Counted from the first letter of the stretch, positions 27,001 through 35,819 are shown. The stretch is DNA of 64,000 nucleotides from Acinetobacter cumulans (GCF_003024525.3 NZ_CP035934.2:2356001-2420000), one strand, 5' to 3'. Numbers and translations: made by a program. The notes: generated from the sequence alone by a model not told the origin.

Positions 27001-27311
27001 CTCAGAATAAAAAAGGCAATCTTTTGACTGGCGGTCTAGTCAATTTAGACTTAGGAAAATACACAATTGAGATTTTAGGCACTTCACCTCAAAATCAAAT
27101 GATAAATTTTTCAATTGGCTATTATGATGAATTTAATTCAAAACAAATTGCAGTAAACTTTAATGACTTACCAATTCAAAAATCCACTAATTCAATCATC
27201 TCAAAAAAAATATTTAATCTAGAAAATGACATTCAAAATGCTGAATTTTTCATAGATGTAAATGAGGACAATAAACTGAAAATCAGTGAAATCAGACTGC
27301 AAAGAATCTAG
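24012..27311 (+). CDS. double-module GT4 glycosyltransferase with two beta-rich C-terminal modules
   Basis: A 1099-residue protein with two complete GT-B enzymes in one chain. Module 1 (about residues 1-410) has VIDMQGCQNLSRNRGIGRYT, FGASDERKNHLKLI and FPSFHEGFGLPALEAMACG. Module 2 (about 455-825) has ITGIQRVTNEIYNSL, VGSVEPRKGHLEVIEAM and SLGEGFGLPLIESLQYN. The last 260 residues hold two similar segments, near 850-960 and 985-1099, each with SGIY..., a KGxLxxGG turn and L-x-x-G-x-Y, which looks like a duplicated carbohydrate-binding or beta-sandwich domain. It would add two sugars, perhaps alternately, to the capsular repeat. The gene is visibly richer in A+T than its neighbours (Lys/Asn/Ile), suggesting recent transfer. 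Confidence 0.85.
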   Translation: MRIVIDMQGCQNLSRNRGIGRYTTGMVTGFLKEAVTQHDCHLLFNGQFNDNLGQLINHYSDFVPISNIHIWYGIGPCSGSNANNKINKNISVILREKFIEKIDPDFVFLTTYFEGYHDDTVLSIPKTRRYKVIATSHDLIPLIQPKIYLDPNPDFKKYYLEQISEFKEADLYAAVSNSCSNELKTYLGISKEKIIITSEGIENNFKNSMPSFEKIEKMLDCKLKDKKLIFYFGASDERKNHLKLIKAYSLLSKTAKQNSKLIIAGILNDEHLNKFKNYAYRCGLNNEDYIFLKYITDKQLIDLYSVCYLFVFPSFHEGFGLPALEAMACGAAVITSNTTSLPEVIGRKDLTFDPYNALEIKKLLENLIENPQLRNEISEYCESHSKTFTWEKSAKLILDFMESFGITNERVTADTSYLINSSVNAIKKITINDDLNNTKKEQIALKIIKNFRENRKPRILYDISQLITVDFITGIQRVTNEIYNSLIESYSDQFEIIPIKISHHSDVLEAIENPPKTIKINKKYSSIDINDIRIGDIFISIDLDHSAHTKEDAYEKLRSQGCKTVFIIHDLLPFDFGDSFFSPNSAVAHFGWFKAIAKADHLVCVSQSVMEHSKYYLNAVENINTNLKIGWFHLGGNFKNEKHINLDKNLNIELQKINFSNPVFLMVGSVEPRKGHLEVIEAMSDLWDSGYQGSLVIVGARGWNNDLVIEVINSSQYKDKLLFWPSKISDADLAYLYKNSTALIAASLGEGFGLPLIESLQYNTPVIARNIPVFREVTKNSCLYFNDAEDLKNIILKYHKQQLGNNFTSQNWGESAKQLMNAITKGHNSETWHRDDKLWLLPVCSNKFNSTSGIYSSDRIKSKFEKGLLVWGGYFPLESGSYDLKIYGKSYIEQEINLKIVTHLHGEIKVLFEKRSLTLSLSKGIYDIPEIICNIPVSLNESIDRAEIYIESSEKNDLYVSCFEIKKTSDLPFILLNTAHNYFKSEIGLKNESGIYTQNKKGNLLTGGLVNLDLGKYTIEILGTSPQNQMINFSIGYYDEFNSKQIAVNFNDLPIQKSTNSIISKKIFNLENDIQNAEFFIDVNEDNKLKISEIRLQRI

Positions 27312-27314
27312 AAT

Positions 27315-27347
27315 TAAAAAAAGCCAGATTATGATCTGGCTTTTTTA
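27315..27347. terminator. bidirectional terminator between convergent capsule genes
   Basis: Stem GCCAGAT / ATCTGGC, loop TATG, with A7 before and T6 after. It serves the 1099-residue gene and, on the other strand, may end the kpsT unit. Confidence 0.88.
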
Positions 27348-27409
27348 ATATCAAACTCTAATGAAACCTAAATTTCAGCTAACATTAACGAATTATAAAA
27401 ATTGTATCC

Positions 27410-28060
27410 CTAAATCAAGGAATTATAAAAATCATACCCTTCATCAATATTATCAAAGTGCTTCATTTTTCCTTGATGAAGTACGCAAACTGAATTGCAA
27501 CGTTCACGAATATTATGAACTTCATGTGAAACAAGAATAATACCCCTATCTTTTCTTCTTTCAAAAAGCTCCTCTTCACATTTGCGGTGAAAACGCGCAT
27601 CGCCAACTGAGATCACTTCATCTATCAAAAAACAGTCAAACTCAATTGCCATAGACAGCGCGAATGCAAAACGTGCCCGCATACCCTGTGAATAGCTTTT
27701 AACTGGCTCGTATAAATAGCTTCCTAATTCAGCGAAATCTTGGACAAAGTCACGTACATACTGAATATCCACATCATAAATGCGGGCAATAAATCTCAGG
27801 TTATCCATACCTGTCAGCGAACCTTGAAAAGCACCGCCAAAAGCCAACGGCCATGAGACAGAAACACCACGCGAAACTGTACCTTTCGAAGGTTGTTCTA
27901 CACCGCTGATCAAACGTATTAAAGTCGATTTACCTGCACCATTACGCCCAAGAAAACCAACTTTATCATTTCCTTTCATTTCAAAATTAATATCATCCAG
28001 CACTGTTCTCCAGCCAGAATGAATATGGTATTGCTTCGATACATTTTCCAGTTTTATCAT
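27410..28060 (-). CDS. kpsT: capsule export ABC transporter ATPase
   Basis: The KpsT/CtrD/BexA ATPase that powers capsule transfer across the inner membrane. The 216-residue protein shows Walker [14 protein letters not shown] near residue 38, a Q-loop region ([14 protein letters not shown]), the signature [16 protein letters not shown] near residue 123, and Walker [18 protein letters not shown] near residue 140. The linker before the signature and the [12 protein letters not shown] end are typical of this polysaccharide exporter subfamily. Its start overlaps the kpsM stop by four bases (ATGA), so the two subunits are coupled in translation. Confidence 0.93.
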   Translation of the reverse strand: MIKLENVSKQYHIHSGWRTVLDDINFEMKGNDKVGFLGRNGAGKSTLIRLISGVEQPSKGTVSRGVSVSWPLAFGGAFQGSLTGMDNLRFIARIYDVDIQYVRDFVQDFAELGSYLYEPVKSYSQGMRARFAFALSMAIEFDCFLIDEVISVGDARFHRKCEEELFERRKDRGIILVSHEVHNIRERCNSVCVLHQGKMKHFDNIDEGYDFYNSLI

Positions 28061-28839
28061 TCAGGAATCACCTTTTTATTCAGCCAAGATATCCCCATCA
28101 ATCCAACAAGAATCATGCTTATAGAAACAACAAATAAATACAGCGGTTCTTCATGGGTCTGTACAAGATGTCCATAATAACCATGACGCAACATTTCAAT
28201 CGCATGAACTGGGGGCACATATAGGATGTATTTCTGCAAATACGTCGGCAAGGTATCTACAAAATAAAATGCACCTGAAAAGGGTAAAAACAGATAAGTG
28301 AATGTATGCCAAATCCGATCAAAAACTTCCGATATTTCAGACATCACACCCACCACAAACCCTAGGCCCGCTGTAAATAATGCCAAAAGAAGCCACGCGC
28401 AAAGCATCAGAAAAATATTGTCTGGCATATCTATAAAGCCCAGCACGATAAATATTGTCATCAGCAGAATAAATGAAATCGTAATACCCGCAATTTCCAA
28501 TATCAACCTAGACCAATACACGTCAACAATACGAACATTACGGTGATACATAAGCGATAAGTTTGGCTCAACAGATCCTGCTAAACGATTGCTGATATTT
28601 CGCCACATGAGAATGTAAGAATAGCCAATAATGGAAAAAGCTATTATCGAAATGCTTCCAGTATGCAACTTTGTATAAGACCATAAAATCACAATGCCGA
28701 TCGTAAATAGTAACGGTTCAATAAACAGCCATAAAAAGCCAAGATTATGACGTCCATAGCGGGTCAGCACCTCTCGAAGTAGCAATGCGCCTATCACCCG
28801 AATCTGTATTTTTAAGCTTTTGACAAAAGAACTATTCAT
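28057..28839 (-). CDS. kpsM: capsule export ABC transporter permease
   Basis: The KpsM/CtrC/BexB inner-membrane permease, 260 residues with about six membrane helices (for example [26 protein letters not shown] and [16 protein letters not shown]). The N-terminal cytosolic start with [19 protein letters not shown] is a strong ABC-2 polysaccharide exporter signature. The order kpsE-kpsM-kpsT with one-base or overlapping junctions matches classic region-3-type export operons. The permease would flip lipid-linked capsule as part of the KpsM2T2 complex. Confidence 0.93.
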   Translation of the reverse strand: MNSSFVKSLKIQIRVIGALLLREVLTRYGRHNLGFLWLFIEPLLFTIGIVILWSYTKLHTGSISIIAFSIIGYSYILMWRNISNRLAGSVEPNLSLMYHRNVRIVDVYWSRLILEIAGITISFILLMTIFIVLGFIDMPDNIFLMLCAWLLLALFTAGLGFVVGVMSEISEVFDRIWHTFTYLFLPFSGAFYFVDTLPTYLQKYILYVPPVHAIEMLRHGYYGHLVQTHEEPLYLFVVSISMILVGLMGISWLNKKVIPE

Positions 28840-28840
28840 T

Positions 28841-29941
28841 TTAACCTTGATGCTCTCTTACACCTGCTGCCAGTAAACTATAGATTCCCCATAAAATTAA
28901 TGAGATCAAAATCGTGGAAATAATATTTTTAAAGCGCTTTGGCTCAATGGCTGCATCCGCCATATTAGGCTGTGCGATCCGTTCCAAGTACAGCTGTTTG
29001 CGCTCAGCTTCATTTTTATTTTGCTCCAATGTCGCCATAGCACCAGCAAGCTGTTTCACCGCCACTTCTTTGGCCACCATGAGGCGCTCATATTCAATCG
29101 ATTTATTGTTATATGAACTGTTGCCATTGCCGAGCATTTGACCCTTGATTTTGGAAATCTGATTTTCCAGATTTTTTTCACGTTCTTTTAAAATTGAAAT
29201 TTGCGGGTTTTCTGGTGTCACCAGCTGCACTTGCGCAATTTGGGTTTGCACCAAAATCAGCTGATCCTGCAATTTAGAAACCAGCTGCAAATCAATAGTA
29301 GCTTGTTTCTCCAAATCAAAAATTTGATTTTTGCTTCTAAATTTCACCAGCTCTGCTGAAATAGCTTCTACACGTTTTTGAGCAACCACCACCTCTGTAG
29401 CCGATGTACGGATTAAATCCTGACGGCCACGCGCATTTAAGCCATTAACCAGATCTTCCGCCATATTGAGCAGCTTATTGTTTATCTTATATGCCTCTTC
29501 TGCTGAATATGCGCGGACTTCAAGTGTAGAAATCGAAGACGTGGACTCCATCGTGACTTTCACACGATCTTGATAATACTTATAAAGATTTTCCATCGTA
29601 TTATCTAAACCCATACCATCAAATTTGCTTAAAAAATCGATATGAGCATGGGTATAGATTTTTTTAAGATCAAGCTCTTTCTGCAGTTTGGTAACCGCAT
29701 CACGCGACATCATAAAATCATTGACTACATAGGCATCGTCCGTAGAACGGGCAAAGCCTGAGCTTTGTAAAAAAGCGGATAAGCCTCCTGCGGAGGCGGT
29801 TTTTTGTGGACTGCGTATGACATAACTTGAAGAAGATACGTAGCGGTCTGATGCGATAAGACCAAAATATATAATTGAAAATACTGAGGGAATAATCACA
29901 ATCAGTACAAATGACCACGATAAACGTTTCTGTTTCAACAT
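28841..29941 (-). CDS. kpsE: capsule export inner-membrane protein (KpsE/CtrB/BexC)
   Basis: A periplasmic adaptor of the polysaccharide co-polymerase 3 class. The 366-residue chain has an N-terminal membrane helix (SFVLIVIIPSVFSIIYFGLI), a periplasmic region with conserved DRYVSSSSYVIRSPQ, a long coiled coil from about residue 165 to 320 (many Glu/Lys/Gln heptads), the family motif RIAQPNMADAAIEPKRF near residue 320, and a second membrane helix at the C-terminus. It should link the ABC transporter to the outer-membrane lipoprotein. It ends one base before the kpsM start. Confidence 0.92.
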   Translation of the reverse strand: MLKQKRLSWSFVLIVIIPSVFSIIYFGLIASDRYVSSSSYVIRSPQKTASAGGLSAFLQSSGFARSTDDAYVVNDFMMSRDAVTKLQKELDLKKIYTHAHIDFLSKFDGMGLDNTMENLYKYYQDRVKVTMESTSSISTLEVRAYSAEEAYKINNKLLNMAEDLVNGLNARGRQDLIRTSATEVVVAQKRVEAISAELVKFRSKNQIFDLEKQATIDLQLVSKLQDQLILVQTQIAQVQLVTPENPQISILKEREKNLENQISKIKGQMLGNGNSSYNNKSIEYERLMVAKEVAVKQLAGAMATLEQNKNEAERKQLYLERIAQPNMADAAIEPKRFKNIISTILISLILWGIYSLLAAGVREHQG

Positions 29942-30032
29942 GCGCTAGCATTACTCTAATTTTAAAAATTTAAATTTTTATCACCATTTGCGGTAAGGTC
30001 CTCTCGCCGCAAATCTATTGTTTTAGCTGTGC

Positions 30033-31487
30033 TTAACCACAACGACCATAATTATCTTCTATGCGCACAATATCATCTTCACCAAGATAATGTCCTGATT
30101 GCACTTCAATTATTTCTAATGGAACCTTTCCTGGGTTTTCAAGACGATGAACCTCTCCCATTGGAATATAAGTCGACTCATTTTCCGTTAATAAAAATAC
30201 ATTTTCACCGCAAGTGACTCGTCCAGTTCCACGTACCACAATCCAATGTTCCGCACGGTGATAATGCATTTGTAGACTGAGTTTTTCACCAGGATTAACC
30301 ACGATTCGTTTCACTTGAAAGTTTTGTTCTTTATCAATTGAATCATAGGTTCCCCATGGGCGATCAACTTTGCGACCATTTTCCATGAGCGCTGGATAGT
30401 GATCTTTTATTTTTTTCACCAGTGCGCGCATTTCATTTAGGTTCTCACGGTCAGCAATAAATAGCGCATCATCTGTGTCTACCACAATTAAATTTTCTAC
30501 ACCTAAAAGAGAAACCACACGCTTATTCGAAGAGTAGACCAAATTATTTTTGGACGCATGCACAAGCGTTGGGTCGACACCTTTGAGCACATTTCCTTGT
30601 TCATTCTGCTGGCTAATTTCCCATACCGCAGCCCACCCCCCCACATCCGACCAATCTACATCAAATGGCACAACATAACTTGGTACATGTGAAAAAGCCC
30701 CTTGCCCTAATTTTTCCATCACGGCATAGTCAATCGAATCATCTTCTGATTTTTCAAAACTTGGTTTATCTAAAATCGTAAATGCATCTACTTTTGTAGA
30801 GAGTTGGAATGCTTCTTCGCAGGCGGTGTAAATTGCAAGATTGGCTTGTTTGATAAGTGAAAGCCATACACTTGCTTTTAATACAAATAAACCACTGTTC
30901 CAATAATATTCGCCAGAAGCCACATATTGTTTGGCAATTTCTAAAGATGGTTTTTCTACAAACCTCTCAAGTTGGTGAATACCAGTTTGATCATTTTTTT
31001 GTGTTTTAATATAACCAAAACCAATATCTGCTGCATGTGGTGTTATACCAAAACAAACAACTGCACCTTCATCAGCTTTTTTTGCTGCAATATGCACAGC
31101 CTTTTCAAATGCCTCAATATTGGAAATTGCGTGATCTGCTGGCATCACTAACAGCACAGGATCTAGGCCATTTTCAATTGACTTAAACGCCGCGACGGTA
31201 AGCGCTGGCGCTGTATTCCTCGAAACAGGCTCTAAAATACAATGTGCAATAGATTGCATACTTTTTAATTGATTTTCTACAATAAAACGATAGTCCACAT
31301 TCCCTACAATGAGTGGTGTGGAGATTTGCGCAAAATATTGTTCCAAACCCGAAATACGGCCCACGGTATTTTGTAATAAGGTCTTTTCGTTAAATAACTT
31401 CAGTAATTGTTTAGGGTTTTTTTCTCTAGATAAAGGCCATAAACGGCTGCCTGAACCTCCTGAGAGTATGACGGGTTTTAATAACAT
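30033..31487 (-). CDS. manC: mannose-1-phosphate guanylyltransferase / mannose-6-phosphate isomerase
   Basis: A bifunctional ManC/CpsB/AlgA-type enzyme that makes GDP-mannose, here for the capsule. The 484-residue protein starts with the nucleotidyltransferase signature VILSGGSGSRLWPLSREKNP, has the sugar-site FVEKPS near residue 175, and ends with a cupin isomerase domain (RPWGTYDSI, LSLQMHYHRAEHWIVV, TYIPMGEVHRLENP). AGGAAA about seven bases before the ATG supports the start. It lies 22 bases downstream of kpsS and 91 bases before kpsE, so it belongs to the export operon. It implies mannose, or a sugar derived from GDP-mannose, in the polymer. Confidence 0.93.
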   Translation of the reverse strand: MLLKPVILSGGSGSRLWPLSREKNPKQLLKLFNEKTLLQNTVGRISGLEQYFAQISTPLIVGNVDYRFIVENQLKSMQSIAHCILEPVSRNTAPALTVAAFKSIENGLDPVLLVMPADHAISNIEAFEKAVHIAAKKADEGAVVCFGITPHAADIGFGYIKTQKNDQTGIHQLERFVEKPSLEIAKQYVASGEYYWNSGLFVLKASVWLSLIKQANLAIYTACEEAFQLSTKVDAFTILDKPSFEKSEDDSIDYAVMEKLGQGAFSHVPSYVVPFDVDWSDVGGWAAVWEISQQNEQGNVLKGVDPTLVHASKNNLVYSSNKRVVSLLGVENLIVVDTDDALFIADRENLNEMRALVKKIKDHYPALMENGRKVDRPWGTYDSIDKEQNFQVKRIVVNPGEKLSLQMHYHRAEHWIVVRGTGRVTCGENVFLLTENESTYIPMGEVHRLENPGKVPLEIIEVQSGHYLGEDDIVRIEDNYGRCG

Positions 31488-31509
31488 TTTTATTTTCCTA
31501 TTAATTCAA

Positions 31510-32787
31510 TTATTTCACATTCAACAATGGATTTGTTGAACGATTTTTCTTGTATATTTCTACTTTAACTTTTGACCAAACCACGCCTGTTTGGTTTTGA
31601 CATCCACTCATTTTTTTGTAAAAACTACCGTTAAACTGCGTGGTGTGTTGTAAAAAATACAGATATTTCTGTACAACTTTTTCATCCACATTCCATGCCA
31701 AAGCTTGTTGCCAAAACCTATCTATATGGCATTGCATGGTCATGGGCTCGATGTCGTATACCGCACGCCCACAGACTTTCACAGGAACCAAAGATTCTAC
31801 TGCAGACATTCCTACAGTACTGTTAATCACGACCACGCCACGTGCATTTTCAAGTAAATCAGGCAAATACTGATCATGAATATATAAAACCCGAGAACTG
31901 ATGTTTAACTGCAATGCCAGTTGCTGTATAAGTTGCGTATATTCACGGTATCCACGATCAAATGGATGCTGCTTTAGCACTAAAAGCGTATCTTGAGGTG
32001 CATGATGGGCAAATGAATACATCACTTCTTCAATAAATTCTTCAATTCCACTGTAATTAGAATGAAATTCAATTTGTGCATCGTTATGGGTTTGCAAAGG
32101 CACTAAAAAATAATCTTTCTTTTTGAAATTTAATAAATATTTCTCAATACGCCTTTCTTTTAATTTAAATTGATATTTACGAATCCCACCTTTTAACCAA
32201 GGCCAAAATTCGGCAATTGTCAGTGGCCGATGGTGCTGGTAAAACGGATATTGCTTGGACTTTAAACTCGCCATAATGTAATAAATGGCTGCCCAAAATG
32301 CGGCATACCAAAATGTACGCCCTAATTCCACAACATCATCTGCAATAATGTGATCTTCTTGATGATGCTGGAGATATTGTTGAAATCGCTTAGGTACACT
32401 TGAAAAACCATTCACCCCACCTTTTTCACAGGTGATGTGATTCGGCCTCAAATAGCCCTCTTCAAATACATACCATTCCAACTCAAATTCTGACAACGCC
32501 GCACGTGCCAAACGATGTATAGGCCGACAATCCCCAAACAACATAATGCTGTCGATGTCATACTGCTTTACTAACTGCTGAATATATGATGAAAATTCAT
32601 ACATTTCCCCATTAAAATTCCATCCATTTTTAAAGAAAAATTCATCCCCACCGTTAAAATTTACTTTATAAACACTTGCATTAACGTCTTTTAAATCCCT
32701 AGCTAAATTACGAAAAAAGTAACCTATAGGCCCCTGAAGTAATAGTATTTTTTTATTTGATAATTCATCTATTATCATTGTGTTCAT
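31510..32787 (-). CDS. kpsS: capsule lipid-anchor beta-Kdo transferase KpsS
   Basis: KpsS adds the first Kdo to the phosphatidylglycerol anchor of ABC-exported capsules. The 425-residue protein agrees with KpsS throughout: ILLLQGPIGYFFRNLA near residue 14, VNFNGGDEFFF, IMLFGDCRPIHRLAR near residue 85, VFEEGYLRPNHITCEKGGVN, PLQTHNDAQI, LLVLKQHPFDRGYREY near residue 277, and VVINSTVGMSAVES near residue 325. It is the first gene of the leftward export operon kpsS-manC-kpsE-kpsM-kpsT and the promoter should lie in the 526-base region to its right. Its presence argues for a Kdo-linked, lipid-anchored capsule. Confidence 0.93.
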   Translation of the reverse strand: MNTMIIDELSNKKILLLQGPIGYFFRNLARDLKDVNASVYKVNFNGGDEFFFKNGWNFNGEMYEFSSYIQQLVKQYDIDSIMLFGDCRPIHRLARAALSEFELEWYVFEEGYLRPNHITCEKGGVNGFSSVPKRFQQYLQHHQEDHIIADDVVELGRTFWYAAFWAAIYYIMASLKSKQYPFYQHHRPLTIAEFWPWLKGGIRKYQFKLKERRIEKYLLNFKKKDYFLVPLQTHNDAQIEFHSNYSGIEEFIEEVMYSFAHHAPQDTLLVLKQHPFDRGYREYTQLIQQLALQLNISSRVLYIHDQYLPDLLENARGVVVINSTVGMSAVESLVPVKVCGRAVYDIEPMTMQCHIDRFWQQALAWNVDEKVVQKYLYFLQHTTQFNGSFYKKMSGCQNQTGVVWSKVKVEIYKKNRSTNPLLNVK

Positions 32788-33313
32788 CTTTAAATTATTC
32801 TTACGCCCTTAAAATAGCACAGCACTATGGCTAAAAAAAATACACAAAAAATGATAAAATTTACCTATGAAATCAATTTGATAGACATTATTACTACATT
32901 TTTAAACATCTAATTTCTAAATCATTATTTTTTAAAACTTTTTTAATCATTTCATTGGTTTAAACTTATTTAATTTTGATGATTGATTCTTTGAATCAAA
33001 TATCAGATTTTATGAGGCGAATTTAATCACTCTAAATATCAACTAAATGATCCCTCTCTTTTTTATGAATCTACAATGAATATATAAATCAAATATCTAT
33101 TCTTCATTTAAAACCAATTTCAACCTGTAAAAATAGCGTATTCAAAACCTTGATAAAAACCAAAAAAAGCGTGCAATAAATGCTATATTAGCCAATAGCC
33201 TCTGTTTGTAATGTTTATTATTCAGTGGGCTTATATACTGAGTCAGTCATTACGATGATTACTCAGGCATGTAAAGGAATAACTTAGATAAATTTCAAAA
33301 GGTTACATCTAAA
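32788..33313. other. long A+T-rich region between kpsS and trpG, divergent promoters expected
   Basis: A 526-base non-coding gap between the leftward capsule operon and the rightward trp cluster. It is very A+T-rich and contains no open frame of note. I see no GCTACC/GGTAGC core of an ops or JUMPstart element that would serve the capsule operon. The trp-proximal end carries a -10-like TATACT and a dyad, listed separately. It must hold promoters for both directions, but I cannot fix them confidently by eye. Confidence 0.55.
33234..33266 (+). promoter_or_regulatory. candidate promoter -10 and operator-like dyad before trpG
   Basis: TATACT (33234-33239) resembles a -10 box, and a dyad CTGAGT-CAG-TCAT / ATGA-TT-ACTCAG (33238-33266, four-base loop) starts in it. 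That is where a repressor site or a leader hairpin would lie. No convincing -35 box is seen. There is no Trp-rich leader peptide. Confidence 0.4.
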
Positions 33314-33898
33314 ATGCTTCTCATGATCGACAACTATGACTCTTTTACCTATAACATCGTGCAATATTTTGGCGAGTTAAATCAGGAAGTAAAAGTAGTC
33401 CGTAATGATGCCGTGACTTTGGAAGATATTGAACGATGGCAACCGAAGTATTTGGTCATTGGCCCTGGCCCTTGTTCACCAAGTGAAGCAGGCATCTCCA
33501 TTCCTGCTATTCAACATTTTGCAGGCAAAATTCCATTGCTCGGTGTGTGCTTAGGCCACCAAGCCATAGGGCAAGCTTTTGGCGGCGATATTATTCGTGC
33601 AAAAAAAGTCATGCATGGTCGCTTGTCAGATATGTATCACAGTGACAAAGGTATTTTCAGCAATCTTCCGTCTCCCTTTTCAGCAACGCGCTATCACTCA
33701 TTAGTGATTGACCAAGCAACGCTACCGGAGTGTTTAGAAGTGACCTGCTGGACCAATGAAATTGATGGTTCTATGGAAGAAATCATGGGTGTAAAACATA
33801 AGACATTGCCCGTTGAAGGCGTGCAATTCCACCCTGAGTCCATTCTGAGTGAACACGGCCACCAAATTTTCAAAAACTTTTTAGAAATTTACGCATAA
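33314..33898 (+). CDS. trpG: anthranilate synthase glutamine amidotransferase component
   Basis: TrpG releases ammonia from glutamine for the TrpE-catalysed formation of anthranilate; in some bacteria it also serves PabB. The 194-residue class I amidotransferase has the nucleophile Cys79 in [11 protein letters not shown] and the His173/Glu175 pair in [12 protein letters not shown], plus DNYDSFTYN at the N-terminus. AAAGG before the ATG supports the start. It is followed by trpD after 11 bases. trpE is not in this window, in line with the split trpE / trpGDC arrangement known from Acinetobacter and Pseudomonas. Confidence 0.95.
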   Translation: MLLMIDNYDSFTYNIVQYFGELNQEVKVVRNDAVTLEDIERWQPKYLVIGPGPCSPSEAGISIPAIQHFAGKIPLLGVCLGHQAIGQAFGGDIIRAKKVMHGRLSDMYHSDKGIFSNLPSPFSATRYHSLVIDQATLPECLEVTCWTNEIDGSMEEIMGVKHKTLPVEGVQFHPESILSEHGHQIFKNFLEIYA

Positions 33899-33909
33899 GT
33901 GATATCCAA

Positions 33910-34956
33910 ATGAATATTCAACAAGCTTTAAATAATATTACAAAAAACATCGAACTCACTCAGCCACAAATGGAAGCAGTCATGCGTACCATTATGAATG
34001 GCGAAGCCTCTGATGCACAAATTGGCGCGTTTATGATGGGCTTACGCTTAAAGGGTGAAAGTATCGATGAAATTACAGCAGCTGCACGTGTGATGCGTGA
34101 ACTTGCCATTAAAATTGATGTTAGCGACTTGCCTAATTTAGTCGATATTGTCGGCACAGGTGGTGATGGTCAAAACTTGTTTAACGTGTCTACTGCGTCT
34201 TCATTTGTTATCGCTGCTTCAGGTGCGACAATTGCTAAGCATGGCGGTCGCGGTGTGTCATCGTCTTCGGGATCTTCAGATCTACTTGAAAAAGCAGGGA
34301 TTAATTTAGATCTTAGTATGCAACAGACAGAACGTTGCATCCGTGAACTTGGGGTTGGCTTCTTATTTGCACCAAACCATCACAAAGCAATGAAATATGC
34401 GGCAGGTCCACGTAAAGAATTGGGCTTCCGTAGCATATTTAATTTACTCGGCCCGCTTACGAATCCGGCTGGCGTAAAACGCTTTGTCATTGGAGTATTT
34501 TCACCTGAACTTTGTCGCCCAATTGCAGAGGTATTGAAGCAACTTGGTGCTGAACACGTGATGGTGGTGCATTCAAAAGACGGCCTAGATGAAATTAGCC
34601 TCGCATCAAGCACTTATGTTGCAGAATTAAAAAATGGTGAAGTGACTGAATGGCAAATTCAACCTGAAGATGTAGATATTGAATCGCAAACATTAACAGG
34701 TTTATCTGTAGAAAGTTCAGCAGAAAGCTTAGCGCTGATTAAAGACGCTTTAGGCAAGAAAAAAAGCGCCAAAGGTGATAAAGCAGCCAACATGATTGCA
34801 CTCAATGCTGGTGCAGGTATCTATGTATCAGGCCTTACACCAACTTATAAATTGGGTGTTGCACTGGCACATGACATTATCTATGGCGGTCAAGCTCTCG
34901 AAAAAATGGACGTGCTGTCTGAATTTACAAAAACACTGAAACAATACGAAGCCTAA
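33910..34956 (+). CDS. trpD: anthranilate phosphoribosyltransferase
   Basis: TrpD transfers phosphoribose from PRPP to anthranilate, the second step of the tryptophan branch. The 348-residue protein has the PRPP loop [19 protein letters not shown] near residue 80, [18 protein letters not shown] near residue 111, and the central [10 protein letters not shown] near residue 180. Length and start fit the family. It is the middle gene of trpGDC, with 18 bases to trpC. Confidence 0.96.
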   Translation: MNIQQALNNITKNIELTQPQMEAVMRTIMNGEASDAQIGAFMMGLRLKGESIDEITAAARVMRELAIKIDVSDLPNLVDIVGTGGDGQNLFNVSTASSFVIAASGATIAKHGGRGVSSSSGSSDLLEKAGINLDLSMQQTERCIRELGVGFLFAPNHHKAMKYAAGPRKELGFRSIFNLLGPLTNPAGVKRFVIGVFSPELCRPIAEVLKQLGAEHVMVVHSKDGLDEISLASSTYVAELKNGEVTEWQIQPEDVDIESQTLTGLSVESSAESLALIKDALGKKKSAKGDKAANMIALNAGAGIYVSGLTPTYKLGVALAHDIIYGGQALEKMDVLSEFTKTLKQYEA

Positions 34957-34974
34957 GGATTAAGGAAAAACATC

Positions 34975-35781
34975 ATGGTTGATATCGCAAATACCATCTT
35001 AGGTAAAATTGTTGACCGTAAGCAGGAAGAGTTTGCAGTCCGCTTAAAACAGAAAAGTTATTATGATGTAGAAGAATTAGCTAAAGCTGCGACCCCTGTT
35101 CGCGGTTTTGCGCAGTCTTTGTTAAGTAAGCGTCCAGGCGTAATTGCTGAAATTAAAAAGGCGTCTCCTTCTAAGGGCGTAATTCGTGAAAACTTCAACC
35201 CTGCAGAAATTGCACAGCAATATCAAGAAGCAGGCGCTGCCTGTTTATCTGTTTTAACCGATGTGGATTTTTTCCAAGGTGCAGACGAAAATATTCAGAT
35301 TGCCCGCACACATTGTGACTTACCTGCGCTACGCAAAGATTTTTTGATTGATCCATACGGCGTTATTGAAGCTCGTGCTTTGCATGCAGACTGTATTTTG
35401 CTGATTGTGGCATGCTTGTCTAATCAACAACTGGAAGAAATGTCTAAAACTGCGTTTGAGCATAATTTAGATGTGCTGGTTGAAGTGCATGATGAAGACG
35501 AACTCGAACGTGCGCTCCGTTTAGATGATCGTTGCCTATTAGGTGTGAATAACCGCAACTTAAAAACCTTTGATGTAGATTTAAATACATCACTACGTTT
35601 GAAAAAATTGCTTGAACCTTCTCGCCTGTTAGTGACTGAAAGCGGTATCGCTACACCTGCCGATGTAGCAATGATGCAAGAAAATGATATTCACGCATTC
35701 TTAGTGGGTGAAAGCTTTATGAAACAGCCTCGTCCTGATCAGGCTTTTGCTGAATTATTTGGCGTACCACAGTCACAATAA
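34975..35781 (+). CDS. trpC: indole-3-glycerol-phosphate synthase
   Basis: TrpC closes the indole ring to give indole-3-glycerol phosphate. The 268-residue TIM barrel shows VIAEIKKASPSKGVIRENFN near residue 57, LSVLTDVDFFQG, LRKDFLIDPYGVIEA, LGVNNRNLKTFDVD near residue 182, and VTESGIATPADV with the phosphate-binding end FLVGESFM. It is monofunctional, without the TrpF domain found in enteric bacteria. AAGGAAAAA before the ATG is a good ribosome site. Confidence 0.96.
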   Translation: MVDIANTILGKIVDRKQEEFAVRLKQKSYYDVEELAKAATPVRGFAQSLLSKRPGVIAEIKKASPSKGVIRENFNPAEIAQQYQEAGAACLSVLTDVDFFQGADENIQIARTHCDLPALRKDFLIDPYGVIEARALHADCILLIVACLSNQQLEEMSKTAFEHNLDVLVEVHDEDELERALRLDDRCLLGVNNRNLKTFDVDLNTSLRLKKLLEPSRLLVTESGIATPADVAMMQENDIHAFLVGESFMKQPRPDQAFAELFGVPQSQ

Positions 35782-35789
35782 ATTCTTTG

Positions 35790-35819
35790 GTTTAGGGGTG
35801 AACACATTCACCCCTAAAC
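35790..35819 (+). terminator. stem-loop after trpC, possible terminator
   Basis: A perfect 11-base stem GTTTAGGGGTG / CACCCCTAAAC with an eight-base loop, eight bases after the trpC stop. No T run follows, so it may be a processing or stability hairpin rather than a strong intrinsic terminator. Confidence 0.55.

Noticed and set aside
32788..33313. JUMPstart/ops antitermination element for the capsule operon
   Set aside because: No GGCGGTAGC-type core is visible in this gap on either strand.
33240..33313. Trp leader peptide and attenuator before trpG
   Set aside because: No short frame with consecutive Trp codons and no terminator hairpin with a T run lies before the start.
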